DNA of 22,074 bases from a virus, in IMG/VR virus record IMGVR_UViG_3300031216_000074, positions 1-22,074 of that record, one strand, 5' to 3'. The notes beneath the pieces were generated by a model, which ran no database searches, was not told the origin of the DNA, and was given only the letters and a program-made list of their open reading frames with translations. Each line of letters begins with the position of its first letter. Positions within the stretch are counted from its first letter, which is position 1. Of the stretch, positions 13,306 through 19,799 are shown piece by piece. A program made the translations under genes and the position numbers.

Positions 13306-13872
13306 ATGCAATACTTATCCAACAAACAAAAAGCCGTGCTCTGCCAGCTGGCGCGGAAGGCGTGGGATCAATGGCCGGAGCGCGAGGCCTTTCTGGATGT
13401 GAACCCTGATTTCTCGAAGAGCGCGGCCTTTGAAGCCTGGCGGCGCAATGAGCAGCTGGAGGCGGCGGGCGTCGCCTCGCTTAAGTCGGCTACCTCGGAG
13501 AACCACTACCTCCGGATCAAAGCACACTGGGAGGATAAGCTGGGCCACTACGAACGCGCCGCCAAGGATCTACTCAAGCACGCTGACGAAGCCTGCCTGC
13601 AGGTGCTCTATAAGATCTACGAAAGCTGCGCACAGCGCGGGCTCGACTACCCCGGCTACCCCGGCGCGATTTGCCGGCGGCAGTATAAGTGCGCCCTCGA
13701 GGAGGCCAGCGAGAAGCAGCTCTGGAGCCTCTGCTACACGATCCGCAACCGGAGGACCCGCAGCGGTGCGAAATATGCGAAAGGGAAGTATGCGAAGAAG
13801 GCAGCGGCCAGCGGCCAGAAGGCAGCGGTCAGAAAAGAAGCATCAGTCGTGCAGGCTAACATGCCTTTTTAA
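13306..13872 (+). CDS. Hypothetical protein with basic repeat-derived tail
   Basis: 188 residues. The N-terminal two thirds are helical ('YLSNKQKAVLCQLARKAWDQW', 'SAAFEAWRRNEQLEAAGVASLKSATSENHYLRIKAHWEDKLGHYERAAKDLL') and contain a conserved-looking C-x-R-R-Q-Y motif after 'DYPGYPGAICRRQYKCAL'. The Lys/Ala-rich tail from about residue 150 is encoded by iterated units (tatgcgaa.., ggcagcggccag..). I recognise a resemblance in style to phage early proteins placed near Mu gp16 but cannot assign a family. DNA binding is plausible from the basic tail only. Confidence 0.55.
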   Translation: MQYLSNKQKAVLCQLARKAWDQWPEREAFLDVNPDFSKSAAFEAWRRNEQLEAAGVASLKSATSENHYLRIKAHWEDKLGHYERAAKDLLKHADEACLQVLYKIYESCAQRGLDYPGYPGAICRRQYKCALEEASEKQLWSLCYTIRNRRTRSGAKYAKGKYAKKAAASGQKAAVRKEASVVQANMPF

Positions 13873-13902
13873 CCTCCGATTATCACTCCCAACTACGAAG
13901 CC

Positions 13903-14118
13903 ATGATCACCGACACCACACTCCCCCATTGCATCGAGCTCGTTGGCGGCCCTGCCGACGGCGCCGCAGTCGAGGCCCCCGAGGGCTGGCCCAATGTGCC
14001 TCATGTTACAGTGCTCTGGCGCGGGGCCACGCTCTACTACGCACCCGAGCCCGACAGCCAACACCTCGCCATCTTCGACCGCCAAGAAGGCAGCATTACC
14101 GTGCCGGCCGCCGACTGA
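13903..14118 (+). CDS. Small GGPADG-type phage protein
   Basis: 71 residues. The sequence 'CIELVGGPADGAAVEAPEGWPNV' and the ending 'YYAPEPDSQHLAIFD' follow the layout of many small phage and prophage proteins that start with 'lvGGP.DG' and end in a YxP-type strand. No function is known to me. Its stop codon (TGA at 14116-14118) is itself the first part of the heptamer array that leads into the next gene. Confidence 0.6.
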   Translation: MITDTTLPHCIELVGGPADGAAVEAPEGWPNVPHVTVLWRGATLYYAPEPDSQHLAIFDRQEGSITVPAAD

Positions 14119-14139
14119 ACATCGAACACTGAACATTGA
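14117..14139 (+). repeat. Heptamer array joining a stop to the next start
   Basis: Period-7 units gaacatc, gaacact, gaacatt, then gaATGac: the array starts inside the stop codon of the preceding ORF and the next start codon (14140) is in the fourth unit. No Shine-Dalgarno. Confidence 0.8.
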
Positions 14140-14580
14140 ATGACTGAAAAAGTAGAGATCCCCACCACGCTTGACACGCCCGCCTTTGGCGAGGCCTGGG
14201 GCGAGTTTCTCGCGCACCGCTGCGAGATACGTAAGCGGCTCACCCCCCGTGCCCAGCGTATGCAACTGCGTAAGCTCGAGCGCTGGGGGGCGCCCCGCGC
14301 CATCGCCGCGATCGAGCACAGCGTGGGCAATGGCTATGTCGGCCTCTTCGAGGACCCGGCCCAGCTCAAAACTGGTAAAGCAGCTGGCCGGGGCAACGCC
14401 CCTATGGGCCTCTGGGAGATCAACGAACGCGAGAAGGCGCTGCGCAACGAGCTCGACAGCCTCGGCTCCAACTTCTTCGGCCCGGATGCCGAGCGCGTCA
14501 ACGCCGAGCGCTCAGAGCAGCGCCGCAAAATCTCCGCCAAACTCCGCGAGCTCAAGACCGCTAAACTCGGACTCGCCTAA
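14140..14580 (+). CDS. Replication-initiator C-terminal-like helical protein
   Basis: 146 residues. 'FGEAWGEFLAHRCEIRKRLTPRAQRMQLRKLERWGAPRAIAAIEHSVGNGYVGLF' matches the common C-terminal pattern of phage replication initiators and DnaD-like loaders ('W..y...k..lt..a....l.kL......A...ieqSi.nGw.gly'). No DNA-binding N-domain or helicase motif is present in this ORF, so it may be a stand-alone loader or a recombination accessory. The C-terminal half (85-146) is charged coiled coil. Role inferred from the pattern. Confidence 0.55.
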   Translation: MTEKVEIPTTLDTPAFGEAWGEFLAHRCEIRKRLTPRAQRMQLRKLERWGAPRAIAAIEHSVGNGYVGLFEDPAQLKTGKAAGRGNAPMGLWEINEREKALRNELDSLGSNFFGPDAERVNAERSEQRRKISAKLRELKTAKLGLA

Positions 14581-14596
14581 CTTTAACATCAACTCT

Positions 14597-14619
14597 CTCA
14601 CGCCTCACGCCTCAAAAAA
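14597..14619 (+). repeat. Heptamer leader before 14620 gene
   Basis: Units ctcacgc, ctcacgc, ctcaaaa with exact period 7, ending 2 nt before the ATG at 14620. No Shine-Dalgarno. Confidence 0.8.
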
Positions 14620-14946
14620 ATGAAACCGATCGACTATCGCAACGCGACTTACCACGACCTCCTTAAGTCTATCTCCGGGCAGCGCGAAGCCACGTTGCTC
14701 GCCTGGCGTCGACACGGCCCGTGCACGACCGAAGAGTTAGCCGTCCGCTCCGGGCTCTCTATCCTCACACTCCGGCCCCGCACCACGGAGCTTTTCCAAA
14801 TGGGCTTTGTGCGCGTCGCCGATGCCGAAAAAGCAGCCAGCACCAATGGCGCCATTTACCGCGCCGCCACCACCCTCGAGACTCAAGCCCACATCACGCA
14901 ATACCGCCGCATCTCCGAAACCGGCCAGTGCGAGATGCCCCTGTAA
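14620..14946 (+). CDS. Winged-helix protein
   Basis: 108 residues. The central part 'GQREATLLAWRRHGPCTTEELAVRSGLSILTLRPRTTELFQMGFVRVADAEKAASTNGAIYRAA' has the classical winged-helix order: helix 1, a 'CTTEELA..SGLS' turn, recognition helix 'LRPRTTEL', then a wing 'GFVRV....ST..AIYR'. MarR/IclR-like folds in phages act in regulation or as small DNA-binding accessories. The specific target is unknown. It stands alone between repeat-led neighbours. Confidence 0.65.
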   Translation: MKPIDYRNATYHDLLKSISGQREATLLAWRRHGPCTTEELAVRSGLSILTLRPRTTELFQMGFVRVADAEKAASTNGAIYRAATTLETQAHITQYRRISETGQCEMPL

Positions 14947-14973
14947 TACATCCCGTCCTAACACATCATTAAA

Positions 14974-15444
14974 ATGAGCGCAGCAAACACCGAACAGATC
15001 CCCCTCTTCGACGATCCCTCGATCCAGGTCGAAGTCGCCCCGTTGCAAAATAAGGTGCGGCTGCCGCAGGCCGCGGCCGAGCGTTGCGTGGTGGCGCGTT
15101 GGGTGCCCGTGTCTGACGATCTCTACCGGCTCGTCGGCGAAGTGCACGCCCGAGGCGTGCGCATGTGCCAGGCTAACCTCGACCGGCTCAAGATCGAAGT
15201 CTCCGAGCAAGTCATGAAGCGCCTCGTGCTGGCCGGCTTCGTGCGCGGGGGCAAGCTCACGCCCAGCCTCTGGGTGTTCGACCTCGATAGCTACCGCGCC
15301 CACTGCCGCAGCTGCTACGAAGATCCCAGCTTCTGGGATAGCGACCACCCCCAGCAACACTTCAAAAAATACCGCGCTACCCTCAACAAAGACACCGGCG
15401 AGACACTCAGCGCCGGCGAGATGGAAGACACCGATGTGCTTTGA
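14974..15444 (+). CDS. Hypothetical helical protein with clamp-motif-like N-terminus
   Basis: 156 residues. The N-terminus TEQIPLFDD contains Q-I-P-L-F, which resembles the QxxLF motif that binds the replicative sliding clamp. Residues 35-100 look like a small helical or winged domain ('SDDLYRLVGEVHARGVRMCQANLDRLKIEVSEQVMKRLVLAGFVRGGKLTPSLWVFDLD'). The remainder is polar. No family recognised; a replication or DNA-binding accessory role is a guess from the motif and from its neighbours. Confidence 0.5.
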   Translation: MSAANTEQIPLFDDPSIQVEVAPLQNKVRLPQAAAERCVVARWVPVSDDLYRLVGEVHARGVRMCQANLDRLKIEVSEQVMKRLVLAGFVRGGKLTPSLWVFDLDSYRAHCRSCYEDPSFWDSDHPQQHFKKYRATLNKDTGETLSAGEMEDTDVL

Positions 15445-15597
15445 TCATTAAAAAAGGGTGCCAGAAATGCCCTAGAAACGCTCCACCGCCAAGACCCCTC
15501 CCAAGACTCAATCCCTACCTGTTCGCGATTCCGCCGGAAACTGCACCTAGCTAGCCGCTAAATTTTTAACCACAGATCATCACCGATGCACACAGAT
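15445..15597 (+). repeat. Intergenic region with decamer leader
   Basis: About 150 bp between the early/middle block and the head genes, without a supported ORF. It ends in a T-tract (15562-15566) and a decamer array accacagatc, atcaccgatg, cacacagata (about 15570-15599) whose last base pair joins the ATG at 15598. A middle or late promoter may lie here, but no clear -35/-10 pair is seen. Confidence 0.5.
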
Positions 15598-15765
15598 ATG
15601 ACAGATTACCAATCCGAGACCATCGAAACGATTAAATCGACGTTTCAACTCATCGCGAACTTAACCGACGAAGATCTCGTGATCGATGTCTGCCAGGGGG
15701 CACTCTCTGAAATGGCCAAGGCTTTTTCGTTTGAGAACAGCCCTGTTCAATCGCGCGAAGCATGA
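15598..15765 (+). CDS. Small acidic hypothetical protein
   Basis: 55 residues, MTDYQSETIETIKSTFQLIA then NLTDEDLVIDVCQGALSEMA then KAFSFENSPVQSREA. Acidic and helical. The start is the ATG at the end of the decamer array. No family is recognised. The codons use the C/A-rich third positions of neighbouring genes, which supports coding, but nothing more can be said. Confidence 0.45.
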   Translation: MTDYQSETIETIKSTFQLIANLTDEDLVIDVCQGALSEMAKAFSFENSPVQSREA

Positions 15766-15836
15766 GCGTCGTTTGCAACGGGAGTTCTGCTTCTCTTTTT
15801 TCTTACTCTCTGCTCACCACTAACTACTTTTAAAAA

Positions 15837-17372
15837 ATGCTAGATCTACTCACCAAAGCCGTGCCGAACACAGAAGCGGCTGCCTTCATCCGCAACAAGC
15901 CGATCGTGTCGCGCCAAGTGTATGACCGTATGCTGCCCGAGGTGCAGGCGCTCTCGTTTACCATCTCCGGAGTGGAGCGCTACGATGTGCTGCAGCGTGT
16001 GCGCGATATGACTGCAGAGCTACCGCTGGGCGGCGATTGGAACAAAATCAAGCGGGGCATCGCCGCTGAGCTCTCGCCCTGGCTGGGCGATGAGAAGGCC
16101 GCTAAGGCGCGGGCTGAGCTAATACTCCGGCACCATGGCTTGCAGAGCTACCGGGTGAGCCAGTGGGAGCAAGTGCAGCGGAATACCGATGTGTATCCCT
16201 ATCTTAAATACATCGCGACGCGCGATGGTAAGACCCGCAGCTCGCACCAAGCGCTGCATGGAGTGATCCTGCCCGTCGACGATCCCTTCTGGCAGGGGCA
16301 CATGCCGCCGTGGGAGTGGGGCTGCCGCTGCCAGGTGATACAAGTCAGCCAGGCGCAGTATGACGCGCAGCTGGCGAAAGATAAAGACCTGCCACTCGAC
16401 GAGCGGAAGGTGCTCGATGAGAAGGCGCGGGCGCGGCTCAATGATGAGGGCCGCTTCGTGCACGCACGCCGCGATAGTCAAGACCGCCTCCAGCCGCCGC
16501 AAAACTTCGACGTGCGCACCCCCCAACAAAAGGGCAATCGCGGCCCCGGCACTGTCGAGGATCTACGCATACCCATGGAGGTGCTGCGCGATCGGTATGA
16601 TGACGACATCTGGCAAGAGTTCGAGGGATGGGCTAAAAAGACAGATCTACCGCTGATGCAAAAGAGCGTATGGAGCTGGCTCGAAGATGGCGTCGATGCG
16701 ACGACAAGTGCGGCGACTAGCGCGGCCGCTGCCATAGGCACTGCCGGCAATGTGCCCGTGGTGCTGGCCACCGGGCAAGCACCCGTCTCGCAAGCGATCA
16801 CCGTGGCCACCCTCAAGCCCGCGATCCGCGAGTCGGCGCAAGAGGCGATCGATGCGATCGACTCAGTGCATGGCGATGGCGTGCTGCCAGCATCGGTCGT
16901 CAAGACCGGGCGCACTCGCCATCTAGGCACCTACCATCCCGTGACCCACGAGATTAAGATCAAAGAGATCGGGGCATGGCGTGAGTTGACGATGGTGCAT
17001 GAGACCGGGCACTTCCTGCATAATGCTGCACTAGGTGTGCCACCGATGGGCATACGCTCGATCCCCCAGATCATGGAGCGCTCGATGGTCGCGATTCGCG
17101 GGAGTGCTGCCTTTGATGGGCTGGAGCTGCAGCTGGCGAATAGTCTGGGCGTGCAGAGCCGCAAGCATTTGCGCTATCTACTCGAAGACTATGAGCTCTG
17201 GGCGCGTGCCTATGCGCAATACATCGCCGAGCGCAGCGGCTCGGCAAAACTGCTCGACCAGGTGCGCCGCGCCCGCCTACACCATGCCGAGCGCCAATGG
17301 TCGCGCGAAGACTTCGAACCGATCGGCATTGCGATCGATGAGATGTTTATCAAACTAGGATGGAGGAAATAA
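15837..17372 (+). CDS. MuF-like minor head protein fused to a C-terminal zincin domain
   Basis: 511 residues. Residues 40-170 are a phage Mu F-like head-morphogenesis domain: 'YRVSQWEQVQRNTDVYPYLKYIATRDGKTRSSHQALHGVILPVDDPFWQGHMPPWEWGCRCQV' has the family's 'R..H..l.G.....DP.W....PP.gW.CRC' signature. After a charged region and an Ala/Thr linker (about 285-320) comes a separate domain with HETGH at residues 388-392 (LTMVHETGHFLHNAAL) and a downstream 'EDYELWARAYAQYI' (450-463), the pattern of a metallopeptidase with Glu as third zinc ligand. MuF proteins with C-terminal enzyme or toxin domains are known; such domains may be injected with the DNA. A leader without SD precedes the ATG. Confidence 0.85.
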   Translation: MLDLLTKAVPNTEAAAFIRNKPIVSRQVYDRMLPEVQALSFTISGVERYDVLQRVRDMTAELPLGGDWNKIKRGIAAELSPWLGDEKAAKARAELILRHHGLQSYRVSQWEQVQRNTDVYPYLKYIATRDGKTRSSHQALHGVILPVDDPFWQGHMPPWEWGCRCQVIQVSQAQYDAQLAKDKDLPLDERKVLDEKARARLNDEGRFVHARRDSQDRLQPPQNFDVRTPQQKGNRGPGTVEDLRIPMEVLRDRYDDDIWQEFEGWAKKTDLPLMQKSVWSWLEDGVDATTSAATSAAAAIGTAGNVPVVLATGQAPVSQAITVATLKPAIRESAQEAIDAIDSVHGDGVLPASVVKTGRTRHLGTYHPVTHEIKIKEIGAWRELTMVHETGHFLHNAALGVPPMGIRSIPQIMERSMVAIRGSAAFDGLELQLANSLGVQSRKHLRYLLEDYELWARAYAQYIAERSGSAKLLDQVRRARLHHAERQWSREDFEPIGIAIDEMFIKLGWRK

Positions 17373-17374
17373 TT

Positions 17375-17542
17375 ATGAACCTAATCGAAGCACTCGAAGA
17401 AACCAGCCGCCTAAAGCTAGACGAAGCCGCCACAGCCAGCTATCTAGTCGAGCAGCTCGGCATGGAGCCCGCCGAGGCTGAAGACACCGCACACACCGCC
17501 CACGGCGGCAGTGATGTGGTGTATGAGGAGGAGGCAAAATAA
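17375..17542 (+). CDS. Small acidic protein after MuF
   Basis: 55 residues from the ATG at 17375, chosen over an in-frame ATG at 17360 because GGAGGAAATAATT precedes it and the longer form would overlap MuF. MNLIEALEETSRLKLDEAAT then ASYLVEQLGMEPAEAEDTAH then acidic tail. Helical and very acidic. It may be an immunity-like or accessory partner of the MuF-zincin, in the manner of small acidic proteins next to toxins, but that is a guess from position only. Confidence 0.55.
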   Translation: MNLIEALEETSRLKLDEAATASYLVEQLGMEPAEAEDTAHTAHGGSDVVYEEEAK

Positions 17543-17546
17543 TTTA

Positions 17547-17587
17547 TTTCAGCCTTTCCCCTTTTTCAGATTTTCAGCTTTTCATAA
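17547..17587 (+). repeat. Octamer leader array before gpG-like gene
   Basis: Units tttcagcc, tttcccct, (extra t) tttcagat, tttcagct, tttcataa, approximately period 8, ending 2 nt before the ATG at 17590. Same unit family and orientation as at 2553-2586 and 5371-5410. Confidence 0.75.
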
Positions 17588-17589
17588 AC

Positions 17590-18015
17590 ATGCCCATCAA
17601 AACTACATTCGACTCACTCACGCCGGGCCTCAAAAAGCTCGCCGCCTTCGGGCAGTCGCCCAAGCCCGTGCTCGAAGTGATGGGCGTCGAGCTCAAGAAC
17701 GTCACCATCGAGTCATTCTCCGATCCCTCCATCCGCCCCGCGCCCTGGGCAGATAAGAAAGACGGCGGCCCCTCTAACCTGACAGACTCAACGACCCTCA
17801 GTAAATCCTTCCGGGAGACGGCCACCAACAAAAAGGCCACCGTCTCCACCGATCGGGTTTACGCCGCCGTGCACCAGTTCGGCAGTAAAGACGGACGCAT
17901 CCCCGCAAGGCCGTTCTTCCCGTTCGTCAATGATACGATGGTGCCCGCCGCGCATGCCCGGATCGAAGCGATCGGGCAGCTCAAGCTGGATAACTTACTG
18001 CGCAAGATCCGCTAG
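17590..18015 (+). CDS. Phage virion morphogenesis protein, gpG-like
   Basis: 141 residues. 'STTLSKSFRETATNKKATVSTDRVYAAVHQFGSKDGRIPARPFFPFVNDTM' contains the family's 'Y...hq.G....ipaRpflg..' segment, which is typical of Mu gpG / P2 gpS-like morphogenesis (tail-completion) proteins. In Mu this gene follows gene 30 (MuF), as it does here. The sequence is complete and has no odd feature besides the octamer leader. No Shine-Dalgarno is present. Confidence 0.85.
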   Translation: MPIKTTFDSLTPGLKKLAAFGQSPKPVLEVMGVELKNVTIESFSDPSIRPAPWADKKDGGPSNLTDSTTLSKSFRETATNKKATVSTDRVYAAVHQFGSKDGRIPARPFFPFVNDTMVPAAHARIEAIGQLKLDNLLRKIR

Positions 18016-18109
18016 TCAGGAGTGGGGATACCTTAGATCGCTCCCCGCTCTCTACTCCCCGCTGTGGCACCTAGCGCCACTCCGGGCTTTGCTTATTATC
18101 GCCGCCTCT

Positions 18110-18137
18110 GCCGCCTTCGCAGTTAGGCGGCTTTTTC
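18110..18137 (+). terminator. Rho-independent terminator after gpG
   Basis: GCCGCC (18110-18115), 10-nt loop, GGCGGC (18126-18131), then TTTTT (18132-18136). It lies about 95 nt after the gpG stop and about 65 nt before the protease start, so the protease-capsid block may have its own promoter or rely on read-through. Confidence 0.8.
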
Positions 18138-18201
18138 ATGTCTGCACGTATCGGGTAGTGTGTGGTTTTTCGCCAAACCAACCAACCGCACACACCGCCC
18201 C

Positions 18202-19239
18202 ATGATACGAACTTTCCGCTCCGGCTCCCTCGGGATCGCCAAAGACAAGCCCCTCCCTTCGCGCCTCGTCGTGATGGGCTGGGGTGAGAGCGAGATCAAT
18301 GGCGGCGAAACACTGCGCGTCAATGCCACCACACTGGCGCAACTGCCGGGCAATCAAAAGAAGATCAACTTCGACCGCGTCGCCCTGGACTTTAACCATA
18401 ACTCTGTCGAAGGCTCCAAGTATTACAAGGGCGAGCCGGTCGAAGTCGCTGGCTACGCCACGCTCTCGGTGATCGAGGGCGAGGGGCTCATCTACGAAGA
18501 CATCGACTACACCCTCTCTGGCGAAGAGCGCCTGCGCAATGGCGACTACATCGACCTCTCTCCCGCAGTGAAAACCAACGCTCAAGGTGAAGTCATCTTT
18601 CTGCACTCCGTAGCCGTCTGCCGCCAAGGCCAAGTGCGCGGCCTCTCGATACTCGCGGCCGATCCTTTCGAAACCTCCCACCACGATAATAATAATAAAC
18701 ACCACACCATGGACCCAAAGAAACTCCTCCTCACACTCCTCTGCCTGAGTGCAGATGCCTCCGACCAGGAAATCACCGACGCCGCTGAAGCTGCCGGTAA
18801 GATGCCTGAGCAATTCGCCACACTCTCCGGCACCGTCGAGAGCCAAGCCGAAGAGATCAAGACGCTCTCCGCCTCGCTGACCACGCTCCAAGAAAAGAGC
18901 GACACCGTGCAGCTCGACGAAGTCGCTGCCGAGCGCATCGAGACGCTCTCCGCCTCGGTCGAAAGCCTGATCGCCCGCGACGAAGCCCGCGAGCGCACCA
19001 CCATCAAAGCCCAGGCACTCGCCTCCGGTAAGATCGTGCCACTCGCCGCCGATAAGCTCGGGCTCGAAGACTTCCGCACCCTCTGCTCAGAGCTGCCCGA
19101 AGATCAAGTGCCCATCGATCGCCGCACACCCGAGCACCTCAAAGTGCTCTCCTCGCAAAAGCCCGGCGATGCCGAGGCCGACACCATCTTCCGGCAGCTC
19201 AACGTCTCCGCCGACGACGTGAACAAGTATAACAACTAG
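18202..19239 (+). CDS. Head maturation protease / scaffold, Mu gpI-like
   Basis: 345 residues from the ATG at 18202; an upstream in-frame ATG (18160) would lie in the terminator downstream region and add a hydrophilic tail without resemblance to the family. The N-terminal half is the phage I-like protease ('FDRVALDFNHNSVEGSKYYKGEPVEVAGYA', 'DIDYTLSGEERLRNGDYIDLSPAVKTN'), with candidate His in FNHNS and Ser in DLSPAV. From about residue 168 comes a linker rich in His/Asn and then a mostly coiled-coil scaffold. In Mu, gpI and its in-frame C-terminal product gpZ act as protease and scaffold during head assembly. Confidence 0.85.
   Translation: MIRTFRSGSLGIAKDKPLPSRLVVMGWGESEINGGETLRVNATTLAQLPGNQKKINFDRVALDFNHNSVEGSKYYKGEPVEVAGYATLSVIEGEGLIYEDIDYTLSGEERLRNGDYIDLSPAVKTNAQGEVIFLHSVAVCRQGQVRGLSILAADPFETSHHDNNNKHHTMDPKKLLLTLLCLSADASDQEITDAAEAAGKMPEQFATLSGTVESQAEEIKTLSASLTTLQEKSDTVQLDEVAAERIETLSASVESLIARDEARERTTIKAQALASGKIVPLAADKLGLEDFRTLCSELPEDQVPIDRRTPEHLKVLSSQKPGDAEADTIFRQLNVSADDVNKYNN
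18709..19239 (+). CDS. Internal scaffold start, Mu gpZ-like
   Basis: An in-frame ATG at 18709 begins a 176-residue scaffold product (MDPKKLLLTLLCLSADASDQ..., coiled coil at about 45-120). It is preceded by the trinucleotide run ataataataataa and accacacc (about 18686-18708), a leader like those seen before other genes here, although it also encodes the HHDNNNKHHT linker of the longer protease. In Mu, Z is made from an internal start in gene I. This is a predicted second product, not a separate ORF. Confidence 0.6.
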   Translation: MDPKKLLLTLLCLSADASDQEITDAAEAAGKMPEQFATLSGTVESQAEEIKTLSASLTTLQEKSDTVQLDEVAAERIETLSASVESLIARDEARERTTIKAQALASGKIVPLAADKLGLEDFRTLCSELPEDQVPIDRRTPEHLKVLSSQKPGDAEADTIFRQLNVSADDVNKYNN

Positions 19240-19248
19240 GCGCTTCGC

Positions 19249-19279
19249 TCGAACTCCGAACCTCGAACTCCAGATAATT
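19249..19279 (+). repeat. Leader repeat before decoration-protein gene
   Basis: Iterated tcgaactccgaacc, tcgaactccagata phrase, then att, then the ATG at 19280. It begins 9 nt after the protease stop. No Shine-Dalgarno. Confidence 0.65.
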
Positions 19280-19744
19280 ATGATCACTGAACCCATCGAC
19301 ACACCCTCACGCAGCGGCTCTTCCGTTTCGCTGCCCGTAGCTGCGGCTACGGCACTTTTCGCCGGCGGCTTGATCGCCCTCAACGCCGCGGGCGACGCCG
19401 TCCCCGCTAGCGACACCGCTAGCCTCAAAGTCATCGGTCGCTGCGCCGCCGACGTTGATAACTCTGCCGGCGCTGCCGCAGACCTCGACGTAGTCGTCGC
19501 GCGAGGCGTCTACCGCTACGCTAACTCCGCTACAGATACCTTGACCAAGGCAGATGTAGGCACCGCCGCCATCGTCGAAGACGACGAGACAGTCGGCGAC
19601 GGCACCACACCCGCTCAGGGCATCGTAGCCGGCCTGATCGTCGCGATCGATGCCGACGGCGCCTGGATCGATACCAGCCGCGCCGCAGAGCTGCAGTCGC
19701 AAGCCGCCCTCGATGCCCGAGTCGTCGTGCTCGAGAACGTTTAA
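19280..19744 (+). CDS. Head decoration / capsid accessory protein
   Basis: 154 residues, Ala/Val/Asp-rich and predicted beta: 'SLPVAAATALFAGGLIALNAAGDAVPASDTASLKVIGRCAADVD', 'DLDVVVARGVYRYANSATDTLTKADVGTAAIVEDDETVGDG', 'GIVAGLIVAIDADGAWIDTSRAA'. This resembles capsid cement or DUF2190-type proteins that sit between protease and major head gene. It is placed exactly between gpI and gpT. Decoration proteins trimerise on the shell; this role is inferred from position and style. Confidence 0.7.
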   Translation: MITEPIDTPSRSGSSVSLPVAAATALFAGGLIALNAAGDAVPASDTASLKVIGRCAADVDNSAGAAADLDVVVARGVYRYANSATDTLTKADVGTAAIVEDDETVGDGTTPAQGIVAGLIVAIDADGAWIDTSRAAELQSQAALDARVVVLENV

Positions 19745-19765
19745 TCCTCCCTCCGCGTCTTCTCC

Positions 19766-19793
19766 ATTCCTAATTCCTAATTCCTAATTCTCA
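19766..19793 (+). repeat. Heptamer leader array before gpT
   Basis: Units attccta, attccta, attccta, attctca with exact period 7, ending 6 nt before the ATG at 19800. Same unit family as the arrays before the small terminase (opposite strand) and gp36. Confidence 0.9.
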
Positions 19794-19799
19794 AAAATT

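Noticed and set aside
6812-15444. Search for a Mor/C-type late activator
   Set aside because: None of the small proteins shows the Mor HTH pattern; the late activator, if any, was not identified and is not annotated.
15762-15836. 24-codon ORF overlapping the 15598 gene stop by ATGA and ending before MuF
   Set aside because: Very short, no SD, serine/leucine composition of leader-like DNA; not supportable.
18136-18891. 251-codon minus-strand frame opposite the protease gene
   Set aside because: Antisense shadow of gpI codon bias; no motif.
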